Positions 1 to 7,185 of a DNA stretch of 64,000 nt are shown here, in pieces. Numbering within the stretch: position 1 is the first letter of the stretch; each line of letters opens with the position of its first letter. The translations under genes were made by a program, and so were the position numbers. A model generated the notes under the pieces. The model was given only the letters and a program-made list of their open reading frames with translations, searched no databases and was not told where the DNA came from. The stretch is taken from contig CANKXO010000002.1 in assembly GCA_947487765.1 (NCBI GenBank), forward strand, positions 248,001 to 312,000, given 5' to 3'. The DNA comes from an uncultured Pseudomonadales bacterium. GTDB lineage: Bacteria; Pseudomonadota; Gammaproteobacteria; Pseudomonadales; Cellvibrionaceae.

Positions 1-1367
1 GCGGCCCCGCTGGTCAGCGAGCAGCAGTTCAAGCAGCTAAACTGGGCAAACGCGCTGCAATTATCGAGAGAAATTTAAAAGTCGGTGGAGTCTCTGTCCA
101 CACCGGTACTATTCCCAGCAAAACCGTACGCGAAGCCGTATTATATCTCAGTGGTTGGAGACAACGTGGCTTCTACGGTATGAGCCACCGAGAGCGAACT
201 CAAATTACTCCTGATGACGTGTTGCATAGAGTCAATGTCACACTCAATCATCAAGTAGAGGTAACTTGTGATCAACTAAGCCGAAACGGCGTTGAAATGA
301 TTACGGGCTCAGCCAGCTTTTCCGACCCACATACATTGACGGTAACTCAAGATAATGGGGATATCAGTCAACTAAAAGCTGATTTTATTCTCATTGCCGT
401 AGGTACGAAAACCTATCGACCAGAACATATACCTTTTAACCATACAACAATTATTGATAGTGATGAGGTACTCAATTTAAAAACGATTCCTAAAAGTATG
501 GTTGTCGTAGGTGCAGGAGTCATTGGCGTCGAATACGCTACGATATTTTCCGCACTCGATGTCAAAGTAACACTAGTTGAAGAACGTGCCGAAGTACTGG
601 GCTTTTTAGATAACGAAATTACGGATGAACTGCAACATCAGATGCGTGACAAAGGCATGGTTTTGCAACTCGAAGAAAAAGTTGATGATATAACGACTGC
701 CCCGAATGGAAAGGTAATCACCTCATTAAAAAGTGGGAAAAAAATTCAATCGGATATGTTGATGTTTGCAGCGGGACGAGCAGGTGCAACCGATACACTC
801 AACCTAGACAGCATCGGATTAAGTGCTGATTCGCGTGGCCGCATTAAAGTGAATGAGAATTTTCAAACAGAGCTTCCTCATATTTATGCAGCTGGAGATA
901 TTATTGGTTTCCCAAGCTTAGCGGCAACATCAATGGTACAAGGTCGCCTTTCTGCCTGCCATATGTTTAACCATGACTATAATAACAAATTAGAATACTT
1001 TCCTTATGGTATCTACTCTGTTCCTGAAATCAGTATGGTCGGAGCGACGGAAAGACAGCTCAGAGAGCAAGGCATTGCCTACGAAACAGGCGTTGCTCGC
1101 TTTAGAGAGGTTGCCCGAGGTCAGATATTAGGTTTACATCAAGGTCTACTCAAAATGCTATTTTCTGTCGATGACAAAAAGTTACTGGGCGTCCATGTAA
1201 TTGGGGAAGGCTCAACTGAATTAATTCATATTGGCCAAGCAGTTATCACTCATGGTGGTACCTTAGAATATTTTGTGGACTCCGCATTCAACTACCCTAC
1301 TCTCGCCGAGGCTTATAAAGTCGCTGCCCTTAACTGTCTAAATAAACTATCCCCTTACGATTTGTAA
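1..1367 (+). CDS. sthA: Soluble (Si-specific) NAD(P)+ transhydrogenase, 5' truncated by window edge
   Basis: Cytoplasmic FAD enzyme that moves hydride between NADPH and NAD+ and balances the two pools. The frame is open to the left edge: codons from base 3 read GPAGQRAAVQAAKLGK, the FAD-binding fold, so only about the first dozen residues are missing. The NAD(P) fold is GAGVIGVEYA, the second FAD loop AAGDIIGFPSLA, and the C-terminal dimer domain has HIGQAV and FNYPTLAEAYKVAA. The active-site segment at bases 90-125 reads VSVHTGTIPSKT. The disulphide cysteines of dihydrolipoamide dehydrogenase relatives are absent, and even the single Cys usual in SthA is Ser. The motifs REAVLYLSG and ATSMVQGR resemble the mycobacterial-type SthA more than the E. 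coli one. The methionine at base 180 is internal, not the start. The gene is followed by a hairpin terminator. Confidence 0.93.
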   Translation, partial: GPAGQRAAVQAAKLGKRAAIIERNLKVGGVSVHTGTIPSKTVREAVLYLSGWRQRGFYGMSHRERTQITPDDVLHRVNVTLNHQVEVTCDQLSRNGVEMITGSASFSDPHTLTVTQDNGDISQLKADFILIAVGTKTYRPEHIPFNHTTIIDSDEVLNLKTIPKSMVVVGAGVIGVEYATIFSALDVKVTLVEERAEVLGFLDNEITDELQHQMRDKGMVLQLEEKVDDITTAPNGKVITSLKSGKKIQSDMLMFAAGRAGATDTLNLDSIGLSADSRGRIKVNENFQTELPHIYAAGDIIGFPSLAATSMVQGRLSACHMFNHDYNNKLEYFPYGIYSVPEISMVGATERQLREQGIAYETGVARFREVARGQILGLHQGLLKMLFSVDDKKLLGVHVIGEGSTELIHIGQAVITHGGTLEYFVDSAFNYPTLAEAYKVAALNCLNKLSPYDL

Positions 1368-1391
1368 TCGGGATGCCCAGCGGATATTTAA

Positions 1392-1440
1392 GGCCGGGTA
1401 ATCATATTTATTAGCTATTGATTACCAAGCCTTTTATTTT
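1392..1440 (+). terminator. Rho-independent terminator after sthA
   Basis: Arms GGTAATCA (1397-1404) and TGATTACC (1419-1426), with further GGC/GCC pairing at 1392-1394 and 1429-1431, are followed by TTTTATTTT. It lies between two convergent genes and fits sthA on the + strand. The T-tract touches the stop codon of the next gene. Confidence 0.8.
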
Positions 1441-1818
1441 CTATGCTGCTTGTTGCTTCATTTGCTCTGCAAATTCAACAGGAAACTTGGCCGTATCAAA
1501 AAATAAACGAGAGCGTTTTACTTTATTATCTTCAAACTCAAGAATCTCTACCGCAGGAATCGTTTCTTGAAAAGGTGATGTAACAATCCAGTCAAATACA
1601 TGTACAACTTTATCACTTTGTTCAATCATTTCACTATTAGCACTTGTACATTCAAATGGACAATCATCCATCGAAGCAATACAACCATCTACTCCATTTA
1701 ACTCCATCATTGGACCTTTAAAATAAAAGTCATGATGCAAATGTGCACGTATAATGGCCTCATTTTTCGTATTCCATGCATCAACCAACTCTTTTGCAAT
1801 TGTCTGTTTAATAGTCAT
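1441..1818 (-). CDS. SnoaL/NTF2-like small protein
   Basis: A 125-residue protein of the NTF2-like alpha+beta fold (SnoaL-like polyketide cyclase or nuclear-transport-factor-2 type). It has an N-terminal helix with ELVDAWNTKNEAIIRAHLHHDF, typical of this fold, followed by beta strands (KVVHVFDWIVTSPF, AVEILEFEDNKVKRSRLFFD). The start at 1818 (MTIKQT) is preferred over the ATG at 1878 because GGAGG sits six bases upstream of it. The substrate or role is unknown; such proteins are often small-molecule isomerases or binding proteins. It is divergent from a WYL regulator across a palindrome (1881-1908), which suggests that regulator controls it. Confidence 0.75.
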   Translation of the reverse strand: MTIKQTIAKELVDAWNTKNEAIIRAHLHHDFYFKGPMMELNGVDGCIASMDDCPFECTSANSEMIEQSDKVVHVFDWIVTSPFQETIPAVEILEFEDNKVKRSRLFFDTAKFPVEFAEQMKQQAA

Positions 1819-1880
1819 TTTCAACCTCCGATATGTTAAGAAATACAGCCTGATTGCTGAAGACCCACATATTGACATAA

Positions 1881-1908
1881 CACTACTGACAGCGTGTTGT
1901 CAGTAGTG
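1881..1908. promoter_or_regulatory. Perfect 11-bp inverted repeat, candidate operator of the WYL regulator
   Basis: CACTACTGACA (1881-1891), spacer GCGTGT, then TGTCAGTAGTG (1898-1908). It lies in the 136-base divergent intergenic region between the SnoaL-like gene and the WYL regulator, where an autoregulatory site would be expected. That it is bound by the regulator is inference. Confidence 0.7.
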
Positions 1909-1954
1909 CCGAGTTAAACTATGATCATTATTCGTTAACTAAGAATCGAAAATC

Positions 1955-2650
1955 ATGCGCAGAGCAGATCGGTTATTCCGACTTGTCGAATATTTAAAAG
2001 CACGCCGTAAAGTTGTCACTGCAAACCAGCTCGCCGAAGTATTAGAGGTAAGCCCCCGCACAATTTATCGAGATATTGCTGACCTTAATGCTTCTGGTAT
2101 TCCGATTACCGGCGAAGCAGGTATTGGTTATATGTTGAATCAAAACCATAAAGTACAACCGCTTATGTTCAGCTTGGAAGAGATTGATGCATTAATGCTT
2201 GGAGTACAGATGGTGAAAAGCTGGGGAGATAAAGGCCTAGCACAATCAGCCAGCCAAGCTATTGATAAGTTAACCAATGTACTGCCAGAAAATATACAGA
2301 GAGAGATTTCACAAACTTTTTTGTTTTCAAGGCCTTCAAAGATAGAAGTTGATATTACGATTGATTTCACAAGCTTACGCAGGGCAATTCGCAATAAAAA
2401 TAAACTTAGCTTTCTCTATGAAAGTGAAAATAAAGAGATAACAAGACGAACAATACGCCCTTTATGCCTTGTGTTTTTTAGTCCTATTTGGCTGCTACTT
2501 GCATGGTGTGAAAAGCGTGATGATTTCCGCAATTTTAGAATTGATCGCATTAAAGAATTGTCTACCCTTGATGAAAAATTCCAGGATGAAAAAGGCAAAC
2601 GCTTATACGATCACTGCATTCAAAACGGGTATAGCGTAGACCATTTATAA
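1955..2650 (+). CDS. YafY-type transcriptional regulator (HTH_11 + WYL domain)
   Basis: A 231-residue DNA-binding regulator. Residues about 5-60 form a winged HTH of the DeoR/HTH_11 type (ADRLFRLVEYL, TANQLAEVLEVSPRTIYRDI, followed by GIPITGEAGIGYML). Residues about 135-215 match the WYL ligand-sensing domain (RRAIRNKNKLSFLYES, RTIRPLCLVFFSPIWLLLAW, FRNFRIDRI). WYL regulators bind small ligands or nucleic acids and often repress a neighbouring gene. The neighbour here is the divergent SnoaL-like gene. The first codons MRRADRLFRL are the typical start of the family. Confidence 0.88.
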   Translation: MRRADRLFRLVEYLKARRKVVTANQLAEVLEVSPRTIYRDIADLNASGIPITGEAGIGYMLNQNHKVQPLMFSLEEIDALMLGVQMVKSWGDKGLAQSASQAIDKLTNVLPENIQREISQTFLFSRPSKIEVDITIDFTSLRRAIRNKNKLSFLYESENKEITRRTIRPLCLVFFSPIWLLLAWCEKRDDFRNFRIDRIKELSTLDEKFQDEKGKRLYDHCIQNGYSVDHL

Positions 2651-2659
2651 CTCTAATGA

Positions 2660-3160
2660 TTATTTTGGTATTTTCCACACGAAGGCTGGCTCTAGTTCTT
2701 TTCCATCTCGATATTTAAACTGAACACCTTGAATAAAATTACGTAACACTTGATCTTTACATTCACGATAGTGCTTGTGGCCTTTTTTGCGAAAGAAAGC
2801 ACTTAATTCATGTTTACCGAGAATAAAATCGGCTAATTCCAGTAAGTGTAGAATATCCTCAGATTTAAGGTTAAGCGCAATTTTTAACTTCATTAGAATA
2901 ATATTATTACTCAAGCGCTTTTCTAGTTTTGGCTGTTCACCTTCTCGCTTACCTCGTTTGTGATTGATAAGGCCATTTAGAAAAGTCGCTAATAAAGAAT
3001 CATTACAAGGCTTAAAATCTAAATCGCCTTCTTTTTTAAGCCACTGACTAATTTGCTCTCGACTGACATTATAATCAGCAAGCCCAAAGATTTTAACCAT
3101 GGTTTTATCGTTGAGCTCTAGCGCATAGCGAAGGCGGCGTAGTATATCGTTGTTATCCAT
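2660..3160 (-). CDS. YehS-like DUF1456 protein
   Basis: A 166-residue protein of the DUF1456/YehS family. It contains two copies of a roughly 43-residue helical unit: residues 3-45 (NNDILRRLRYALELND...) and 86-127 (NNIILMKLKIALNLKS...). Each has the LRxAL core, a central LAD and a C-terminal KK(E/G) segment. The function of the family is not known. It is the second of two minus-strand genes, 11 bases after the DUF3622 gene, and converges on the WYL regulator gene with only nine bases between stop codons. Confidence 0.82.
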   Translation of the reverse strand: MDNNDILRRLRYALELNDKTMVKIFGLADYNVSREQISQWLKKEGDLDFKPCNDSLLATFLNGLINHKRGKREGEQPKLEKRLSNNIILMKLKIALNLKSEDILHLLELADFILGKHELSAFFRKKGHKHYRECKDQVLRNFIQGVQFKYRDGKELEPAFVWKIPK

Positions 3161-3171
3161 ACTAAGGCCGG

Positions 3172-3387
3172 CTACTTATTTAGCTTTTTGCGCTCATTAC
3201 GTTCAGCCAACACCTTCAATAATGCTTTTAATTCAGTTTCAGCCCATGCTGTAGCTTCCACTTCGCTGGCAAAGCCTTGTTGGCTTTTAGTAATAGCCGT
3301 TTTACGAGCAGTCACCCTGCGAACAACACCCCCAGTCCAGCTATTATTTTCTTCTGTCGTATAAATTTCGTATTTCTTGTTACTCAT
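3172..3387 (-). CDS. DUF3622 family small protein
   Basis: A 71-residue protein with the DUF3622 pattern: SWTGGVVRRVTARKTAITKS, then QGFASEVEATAWAETEL. No function is known for the family. I set the start at 3387 (MSNKKYEI), where homology-like sequence begins; an ATG at 3402 (MDIDAMSNKK) is equally open and neither has a strong ribosome-binding site. It probably forms a two-gene unit with the YehS-like gene. Confidence 0.72.
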   Translation of the reverse strand: MSNKKYEIYTTEENNSWTGGVVRRVTARKTAITKSQQGFASEVEATAWAETELKALLKVLAERNERKKLNK

Positions 3388-3460
3388 AGCATCAATATCC
3401 ATAGCTACTGCTCAACAGGCAGATAAATTAATGTTCTATGGTAGAGCAAACTGGTGAAAA

Positions 3461-3496
3461 TAGAAAAGTAAAAATGGCTAATATGGCTATTAGCCA
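3461..3496 (-). terminator. Terminator of the SDR gene
   Basis: A perfect 9-bp hairpin, TGGCTAATA / TATTAGCCA with loop TGGC (3475-3496). Read on the minus strand it is followed by TTTTTACTTTTC. It lies 15 bases past the stop codon of the SDR gene. Confidence 0.75.
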
Positions 3497-3510
3497 CTTC
3501 AGATCTGAGG

Positions 3511-4260
3511 CTACGCTTCAGCTAACTCTACTTCAATCATATTTTTTGCGTAAGACTGATATAAATCTTCGAACTCTTTTGCTACCGAATCAGGAAACAA
3601 ATGAAAGTCCCCAGATTTTAATGCCGATATAATCCCCTCAGATACTACTGTTGCAGGTTCACCATCCATACCTACCTGAGCAGCCATGTCTGTATCAATC
3701 GGGCCGGGGTGCACACTGAGCACTTGGATACCCTGAGGCTCAAAACTCTCTCTCAAACCTTGTGTAATGGAATAAGCGGCTGCTTTAGATGCAGAATAGG
3801 TCGTAAGCCCATGAAAATTCTTAATAGATGCTACTGAATTTAACTGAATAAATGCGCTTCCTTCATTATCCACTGTATTCTTTTCAAGGACAGGGTAAAA
3901 TGCTTGGGCCATGCGTAATAAGCCAAGAGCATTAATAGTAAACTCTCTCAACAATGCACTCTCTGCATTCTCACTTAATGGTTCTTCCAGTTCCAGAACA
4001 CCAGCATTATTAACGACCACACTGACATCAGATGCCTGCTGGACGAGCGATTCTATAGACTTTGCCTGCGCAACATCTACATGCAATGGAACAACCTTAT
4101 CACCGTATTTGCTAATTAACTCTTTTGTAGAATCAGGGCTACGAACCGCTAGATAAACCTTACTGGCACCATGTGCAACAAATGATTCAGCAATTGCTTT
4201 ACCTATGCCACGGTTAGCTCCAGTGACTAACGCAACTCTACCTTTTAACTCAAAACTCAT
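3511..4260 (-). CDS. Short-chain dehydrogenase/reductase (SDR)
   Basis: A 249-residue classical SDR oxidoreductase using NAD(P)H. It shows the cofactor glycine motif TGANRGIG (residues 13-20), NNAG (84-87), catalytic Ser142, and YSASK with Tyr155 and Lys159. The PGPIDTDMA segment follows the active site as in the family. The substrate cannot be told. It is divergent from a TetR regulator with two operator-like sites in between, an arrangement common for TetR-controlled detoxifying oxidoreductases. Confidence 0.9.
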   Translation of the reverse strand: MSFELKGRVALVTGANRGIGKAIAESFVAHGASKVYLAVRSPDSTKELISKYGDKVVPLHVDVAQAKSIESLVQQASDVSVVVNNAGVLELEEPLSENAESALLREFTINALGLLRMAQAFYPVLEKNTVDNEGSAFIQLNSVASIKNFHGLTTYSASKAAAYSITQGLRESFEPQGIQVLSVHPGPIDTDMAAQVGMDGEPATVVSEGIISALKSGDFHLFPDSVAKEFEDLYQSYAKNMIEVELAEA

Positions 4261-4363
4261 AGTAATACCCTCTACTGATTATTAATGCGCCATCATGTTA
4301 AGCAATGGCTGTTATATGTATTAAAAACCTCTATATAAATACCTTTCATAGTTGGCACAAATC

Positions 4364-4406
4364 TATACCGATCGGTATATTTGATAATTATGTACCGATA
4401 GGTATA
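4364..4406. promoter_or_regulatory. Tandem TetR-type operators
   Basis: A perfect 16-bp palindrome TATACCGATCGGTATA (4364-4379) and a second copy TGTACCGATAGGTATA (4391-4406), differing by two bases. Their centres are 27 bp apart. Both lie in the divergent gap between the SDR and TetR genes, so a dimeric TetR protein could repress both. Confidence 0.85.
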
Positions 4407-4457
4407 ATTTAGTCAATGCCGTTTGTAATTTTTTTTAATGGAACATGTGAGGTACTT

Positions 4458-5060
4458 ATGGCTGGCGGGCGACAACGAGAATTTAATAAACAAGAAGCAT
4501 TAGATGCCGCAATGCATGTTTTCTGGAAAAAAGGCTATGTAGGTGCATCGTTAACCGATCTAACTACGGCGATGAATATCAATAAACCCAGTATGTATGC
4601 CACTTTTGGTAATAAAGAAGAGTTATTCATTCAATCAACCCATCACTACCTAGAAGAGTATGCAAAACCTCATATTACCTATTTACACGAAGACAAACCT
4701 TTAAAAGATCGACTAAAAAACTACCTGTTGTCAATCATTGAAGGGCAGTGTAACGAACAAGGTGTGAAAGGCTGCTATGTATCCATCTGCGTTTCCGAAG
4801 CCGCAGGCGACGTTTTTCCTGATAAAGCTGCTGAACTTGTCACAGAAATCCGTGATTTTGCTGAACGCTATCTAACTGACTTCTTTCAACAGGAGATTAT
4901 TAATAGCAACTTTCCAAAAGGTACCGATAGTGCAACCCTCGCCCGCTTTATTGTCACTTTACTGCACGGCACTGCCGCAATGGCACGAGCTGATAAAAAA
5001 ACAAGTGAATTAGAAGCCATTGTTGATACAGCAATAACTGCTCTACCATTTAAAGCATAA
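4458..5060 (+). CDS. TetR/AcrR family regulator
   Basis: A 200-residue regulator. Residues about 8-55 are the TetR HTH (EALDAAMHVFWKKGYVGASLTDL, then INKPSMYATFGNKEELF). The rest is the all-helical ligand and dimer domain (CYVSICVSEA, ARFIVTLLHGTAAMARA). I chose the ATG at 4458 (MAGGRQREFNK) because GAGG lies five bases before it. The longer ORF from 4416 would put the coding start on top of regulatory sequence. Two operator-like palindromes just upstream indicate autoregulation and control of the divergent SDR. Confidence 0.9.
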   Translation: MAGGRQREFNKQEALDAAMHVFWKKGYVGASLTDLTTAMNINKPSMYATFGNKEELFIQSTHHYLEEYAKPHITYLHEDKPLKDRLKNYLLSIIEGQCNEQGVKGCYVSICVSEAAGDVFPDKAAELVTEIRDFAERYLTDFFQQEIINSNFPKGTDSATLARFIVTLLHGTAAMARADKKTSELEAIVDTAITALPFKA

Positions 5061-5249
5061 CAACACACTAATAAAGAAAATCTAATTAAAACAATAAGAT
5101 ACTCTTCAAAAGCTCTTCGATCTCTCGAAAAAGCAAGACTGATCGTTATTTTTTCAATTTTTATGTAACCAAACATCTATCAGCGGCATCAAAGATACAA
5201 CAACAATTAAGTTGTAGGACATCTTTTCAACATTTATAGAGGCTTACTG

Positions 5250-5651
5250 ATGAACTATTCAACCAGCTACAAATTTTTTCTGAGCATTTTAATCTCCCTA
5301 CCATTATTAGCCTTTTCTTTACAGGGAACGGCTAAAGAAGTGGTTGCATCGGGTGAATTTACTGGCGCAAGTGATCACATAACAACAGGAGGTGTTAGCG
5401 TCATTAAAACGGATAAAGGCCATGTCGTTGTTTTAGGCTCTGACTTCTCCCTAGATGGCGCACCCGACCCTAAAGTTGGATTTGGCAAAGATGGTAAATA
5501 CGATATCAAAGCACAGCTTGCCAAATTAAAGTCTAAAACCGGAGAACAACGTTATTTGATTCCTACGTCAGTCAATGTTAACAATTACAACGAAGTCTAT
5601 ATTTGGTGCGAAAAGTTTAGCGTTCCGTTAGGTGTTGCTGAACTTAAATAG
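5250..5651 (+). CDS. Secreted DM13-domain protein
   Basis: A 133-residue protein with a signal peptide (hydrophobic residues 9-27, cleavage near SLQGTAKE), so likely periplasmic or envelope-associated. The remainder matches the DM13 domain: EFTGASDHITTGGVSVI, DFSLDGAPDPKVGF, and a C-terminal VYIWCEKFSVPLGVAEL with the conserved single Cys. DM13 domains are proposed to take part in redox or electron-transfer reactions. A GAGG ribosome-binding site lies seven bases before the ATG. The gene leads a same-strand run with an SPW-repeat protein and an ECF sigma factor. Confidence 0.85.
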   Translation: MNYSTSYKFFLSILISLPLLAFSLQGTAKEVVASGEFTGASDHITTGGVSVIKTDKGHVVVLGSDFSLDGAPDPKVGFGKDGKYDIKAQLAKLKSKTGEQRYLIPTSVNVNNYNEVYIWCEKFSVPLGVAELK

Positions 5652-5741
5652 TTAATTAACTAGGGCTTACTATTGAGAAATTGAAAGCCATCTATTTCAA
5701 TTAAGAACCTATTAAAAAATTGAGCTATAAAGAGATATTCC

Positions 5742-6077
5742 ATGAAAATTTTAACACCCACTATTCACGGAGCACTTGATTACATTGCTGCCCTTACACT
5801 AATTGTTGCCCCTATAATTTTGGAACTTAAAGATCTAGCACTATGGTTATCTGTCATTGCTGGTATTGGGTTAATTGTTTACAGCTTATTGACAGATTAT
5901 GCTTATAGCATGGCTAAAGTTATATCTTTCACTATGCATATCATCTTAGATTCACTTGCTGCAATTGTATTTATAGTAGCGCCGTTTATTTTAAATTTTA
6001 CAGGGATTGCTCAAATTTATTATTTAGTAATGGGGGTTGGCGTCTTAATTGTTGTATTGTTAACAAGTAAACATTAG
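5742..6077 (+). CDS. SPW-repeat-like inner-membrane protein
   Basis: A 111-residue, four-helix membrane protein made of two similar halves. Residues 9-27 (HGALDYIAALTLIVAPIIL) and 65-84 (MHIILDSLAAIVFIVAPFIL) repeat the pattern LDxxAA...IVAP. This resembles the SPW repeat family, in which a polar/aromatic residue and a proline mark each repeat. The function is unknown; such proteins are often linked to envelope-stress sigma factors. It lies between the DM13 gene and the ECF sigma gene. Confidence 0.7.
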   Translation: MKILTPTIHGALDYIAALTLIVAPIILELKDLALWLSVIAGIGLIVYSLLTDYAYSMAKVISFTMHIILDSLAAIVFIVAPFILNFTGIAQIYYLVMGVGVLIVVLLTSKH

Positions 6078-6091
6078 CTTAACAGTTACTT

Positions 6092-6121
6092 GAATATCTT
6101 AAATAACTATTTAAGATATTC
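6092..6121. repeat. 14-bp perfect inverted repeat
   Basis: GAATATCTTAAATA (6092-6105) and TATTTAAGATATTC (6108-6121) with a two-base gap, 14 bases after the SPW gene. No U-tract follows on either strand, so a simple terminator is not obvious. It may be a processing hairpin or an operator for the sigma-factor gene that follows. Confidence 0.6.
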
Positions 6122-6191
6122 ATAGAGTAATAAATAAGCCCAAGCTAGAATTAGACTAACCTTACTATTAAATACCTTTGTTTATTGAATA

Positions 6192-6794
6192 ATGGACCTA
6201 TCAAAAAAAGTTGAAATAAGCACTAACGATATCCAATTAGTTGAACAGCTAAAACATGGAGACACGGATAGTTTCGAGTATTTAGTAAGAGAATACGGTG
6301 GTTATATGTTAGCAATAGCAAAACGTTATCTACACAATGATGCTGATGCTCAAGATACAGTACAAGATGCCTATATTCGCGCTTTTCAAGCTATTCATAA
6401 TTTTAAAGGACATTCATCAATAAAGAGCTGGTTACATCGAATCACTGTTAATTCAGCGCTAATGAAACTTCGTGCTAATGGTCGTCGGCCTGTAGAACTG
6501 ATTGATGACAGCCCGTCTTTGTTTGATGGTAACGGTAAACGTATCGAGACAAATAGTGAAATTACTTTATCGATAGAAGACTTAGCTATAGATGCAAATA
6601 AACAATGGCTTGTTAAAGCAAAGATAGATCTTTTGCCCATCACATCCCGCAATTTATTGTTACTGCGCGATATTGAAGGGTATAGTACCGAAGAAACATC
6701 AGAATTATTAAATATTTCTATTGCTGCAGTAAAAACTGGCTTACACAGAGCTAGGCAAAGGCTGAAAAAAAGCTTGGAAAGTGAACGTTATTAA
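6192..6794 (+). CDS. ECF-type RNA polymerase sigma factor
   Basis: A 200-residue group IV sigma factor. Region 2 is at about 20-90 (FEYLVREYGGYMLAIAKRYL, DAQDTVQDAYIRAFQAI, SWLHRITVNSALMKLR). Region 4 is at about 140-195 (ITSRNLLLLRDIEGYSTEETSELLNI, AAVKTGLHRARQRLKKSL). The insert between them (about 100-135) is longer than minimal. It redirects RNA polymerase in response to a signal held by an anti-sigma factor. The next gene, 21 bases on, encodes a zinc-type anti-sigma protein. I see no strong ribosome-binding site at this ATG. Confidence 0.92.
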   Translation: MDLSKKVEISTNDIQLVEQLKHGDTDSFEYLVREYGGYMLAIAKRYLHNDADAQDTVQDAYIRAFQAIHNFKGHSSIKSWLHRITVNSALMKLRANGRRPVELIDDSPSLFDGNGKRIETNSEITLSIEDLAIDANKQWLVKAKIDLLPITSRNLLLLRDIEGYSTEETSELLNISIAAVKTGLHRARQRLKKSLESERY

Positions 6795-6815
6795 ACAATC
6801 ACTCTTAATAGCAAT

Positions 6816-7127
6816 ATGAAGATAAACAATGAAAATGGCAAAAACAAACTTGAGTTAAAGAATGATATGACAATTCAATCCATTAACTGTCAGGAATTCG
6901 AAGAATTTATTATTGATTTTTTAGATAGTAATCTATCGTCTATGCAACAAAATATTTTTCTTAAGCATTTAAATGAATGCCCTAGTTGCAAGCGATATTT
7001 AGAAGACTACCAAAAAAGTGTGAAATTAAGTCAAGCAGCCTTTGATAATAAAGGCGAATCAGACTATGAAGCAATGCCTGAAGAATTAGTACAAGCAATT
7101 TTAGCGGCAAGAAAAAAACTTCCTTAA
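6816..7127 (+). CDS. Cytoplasmic zinc-binding anti-sigma factor
   Basis: 103 residues (86 if translation begins at the ATG at 6867). It has the zinc anti-sigma signature: Cys25 (INCQEFEEF), then His51-x3-Cys55-x2-Cys58 (HLNECPSCKRYLEDY). There is no membrane segment, so unlike many anti-sigma factors it should be soluble and could sense thiol oxidation or metal, as RsrA and ChrR do. It directly follows the ECF sigma gene, as expected for its partner. The start is uncertain: neither ATG has a good ribosome-binding site, and the segment before MTIQSINC looks like low-complexity linker. Confidence 0.82.
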   Translation: MKINNENGKNKLELKNDMTIQSINCQEFEEFIIDFLDSNLSSMQQNIFLKHLNECPSCKRYLEDYQKSVKLSQAAFDNKGESDYEAMPEELVQAILAARKKLP

Positions 7128-7185
7128 TATTTTTATAAAATTTACTTGCCTTAAACTTATCGAAACAATCGATAACCTCACTACT

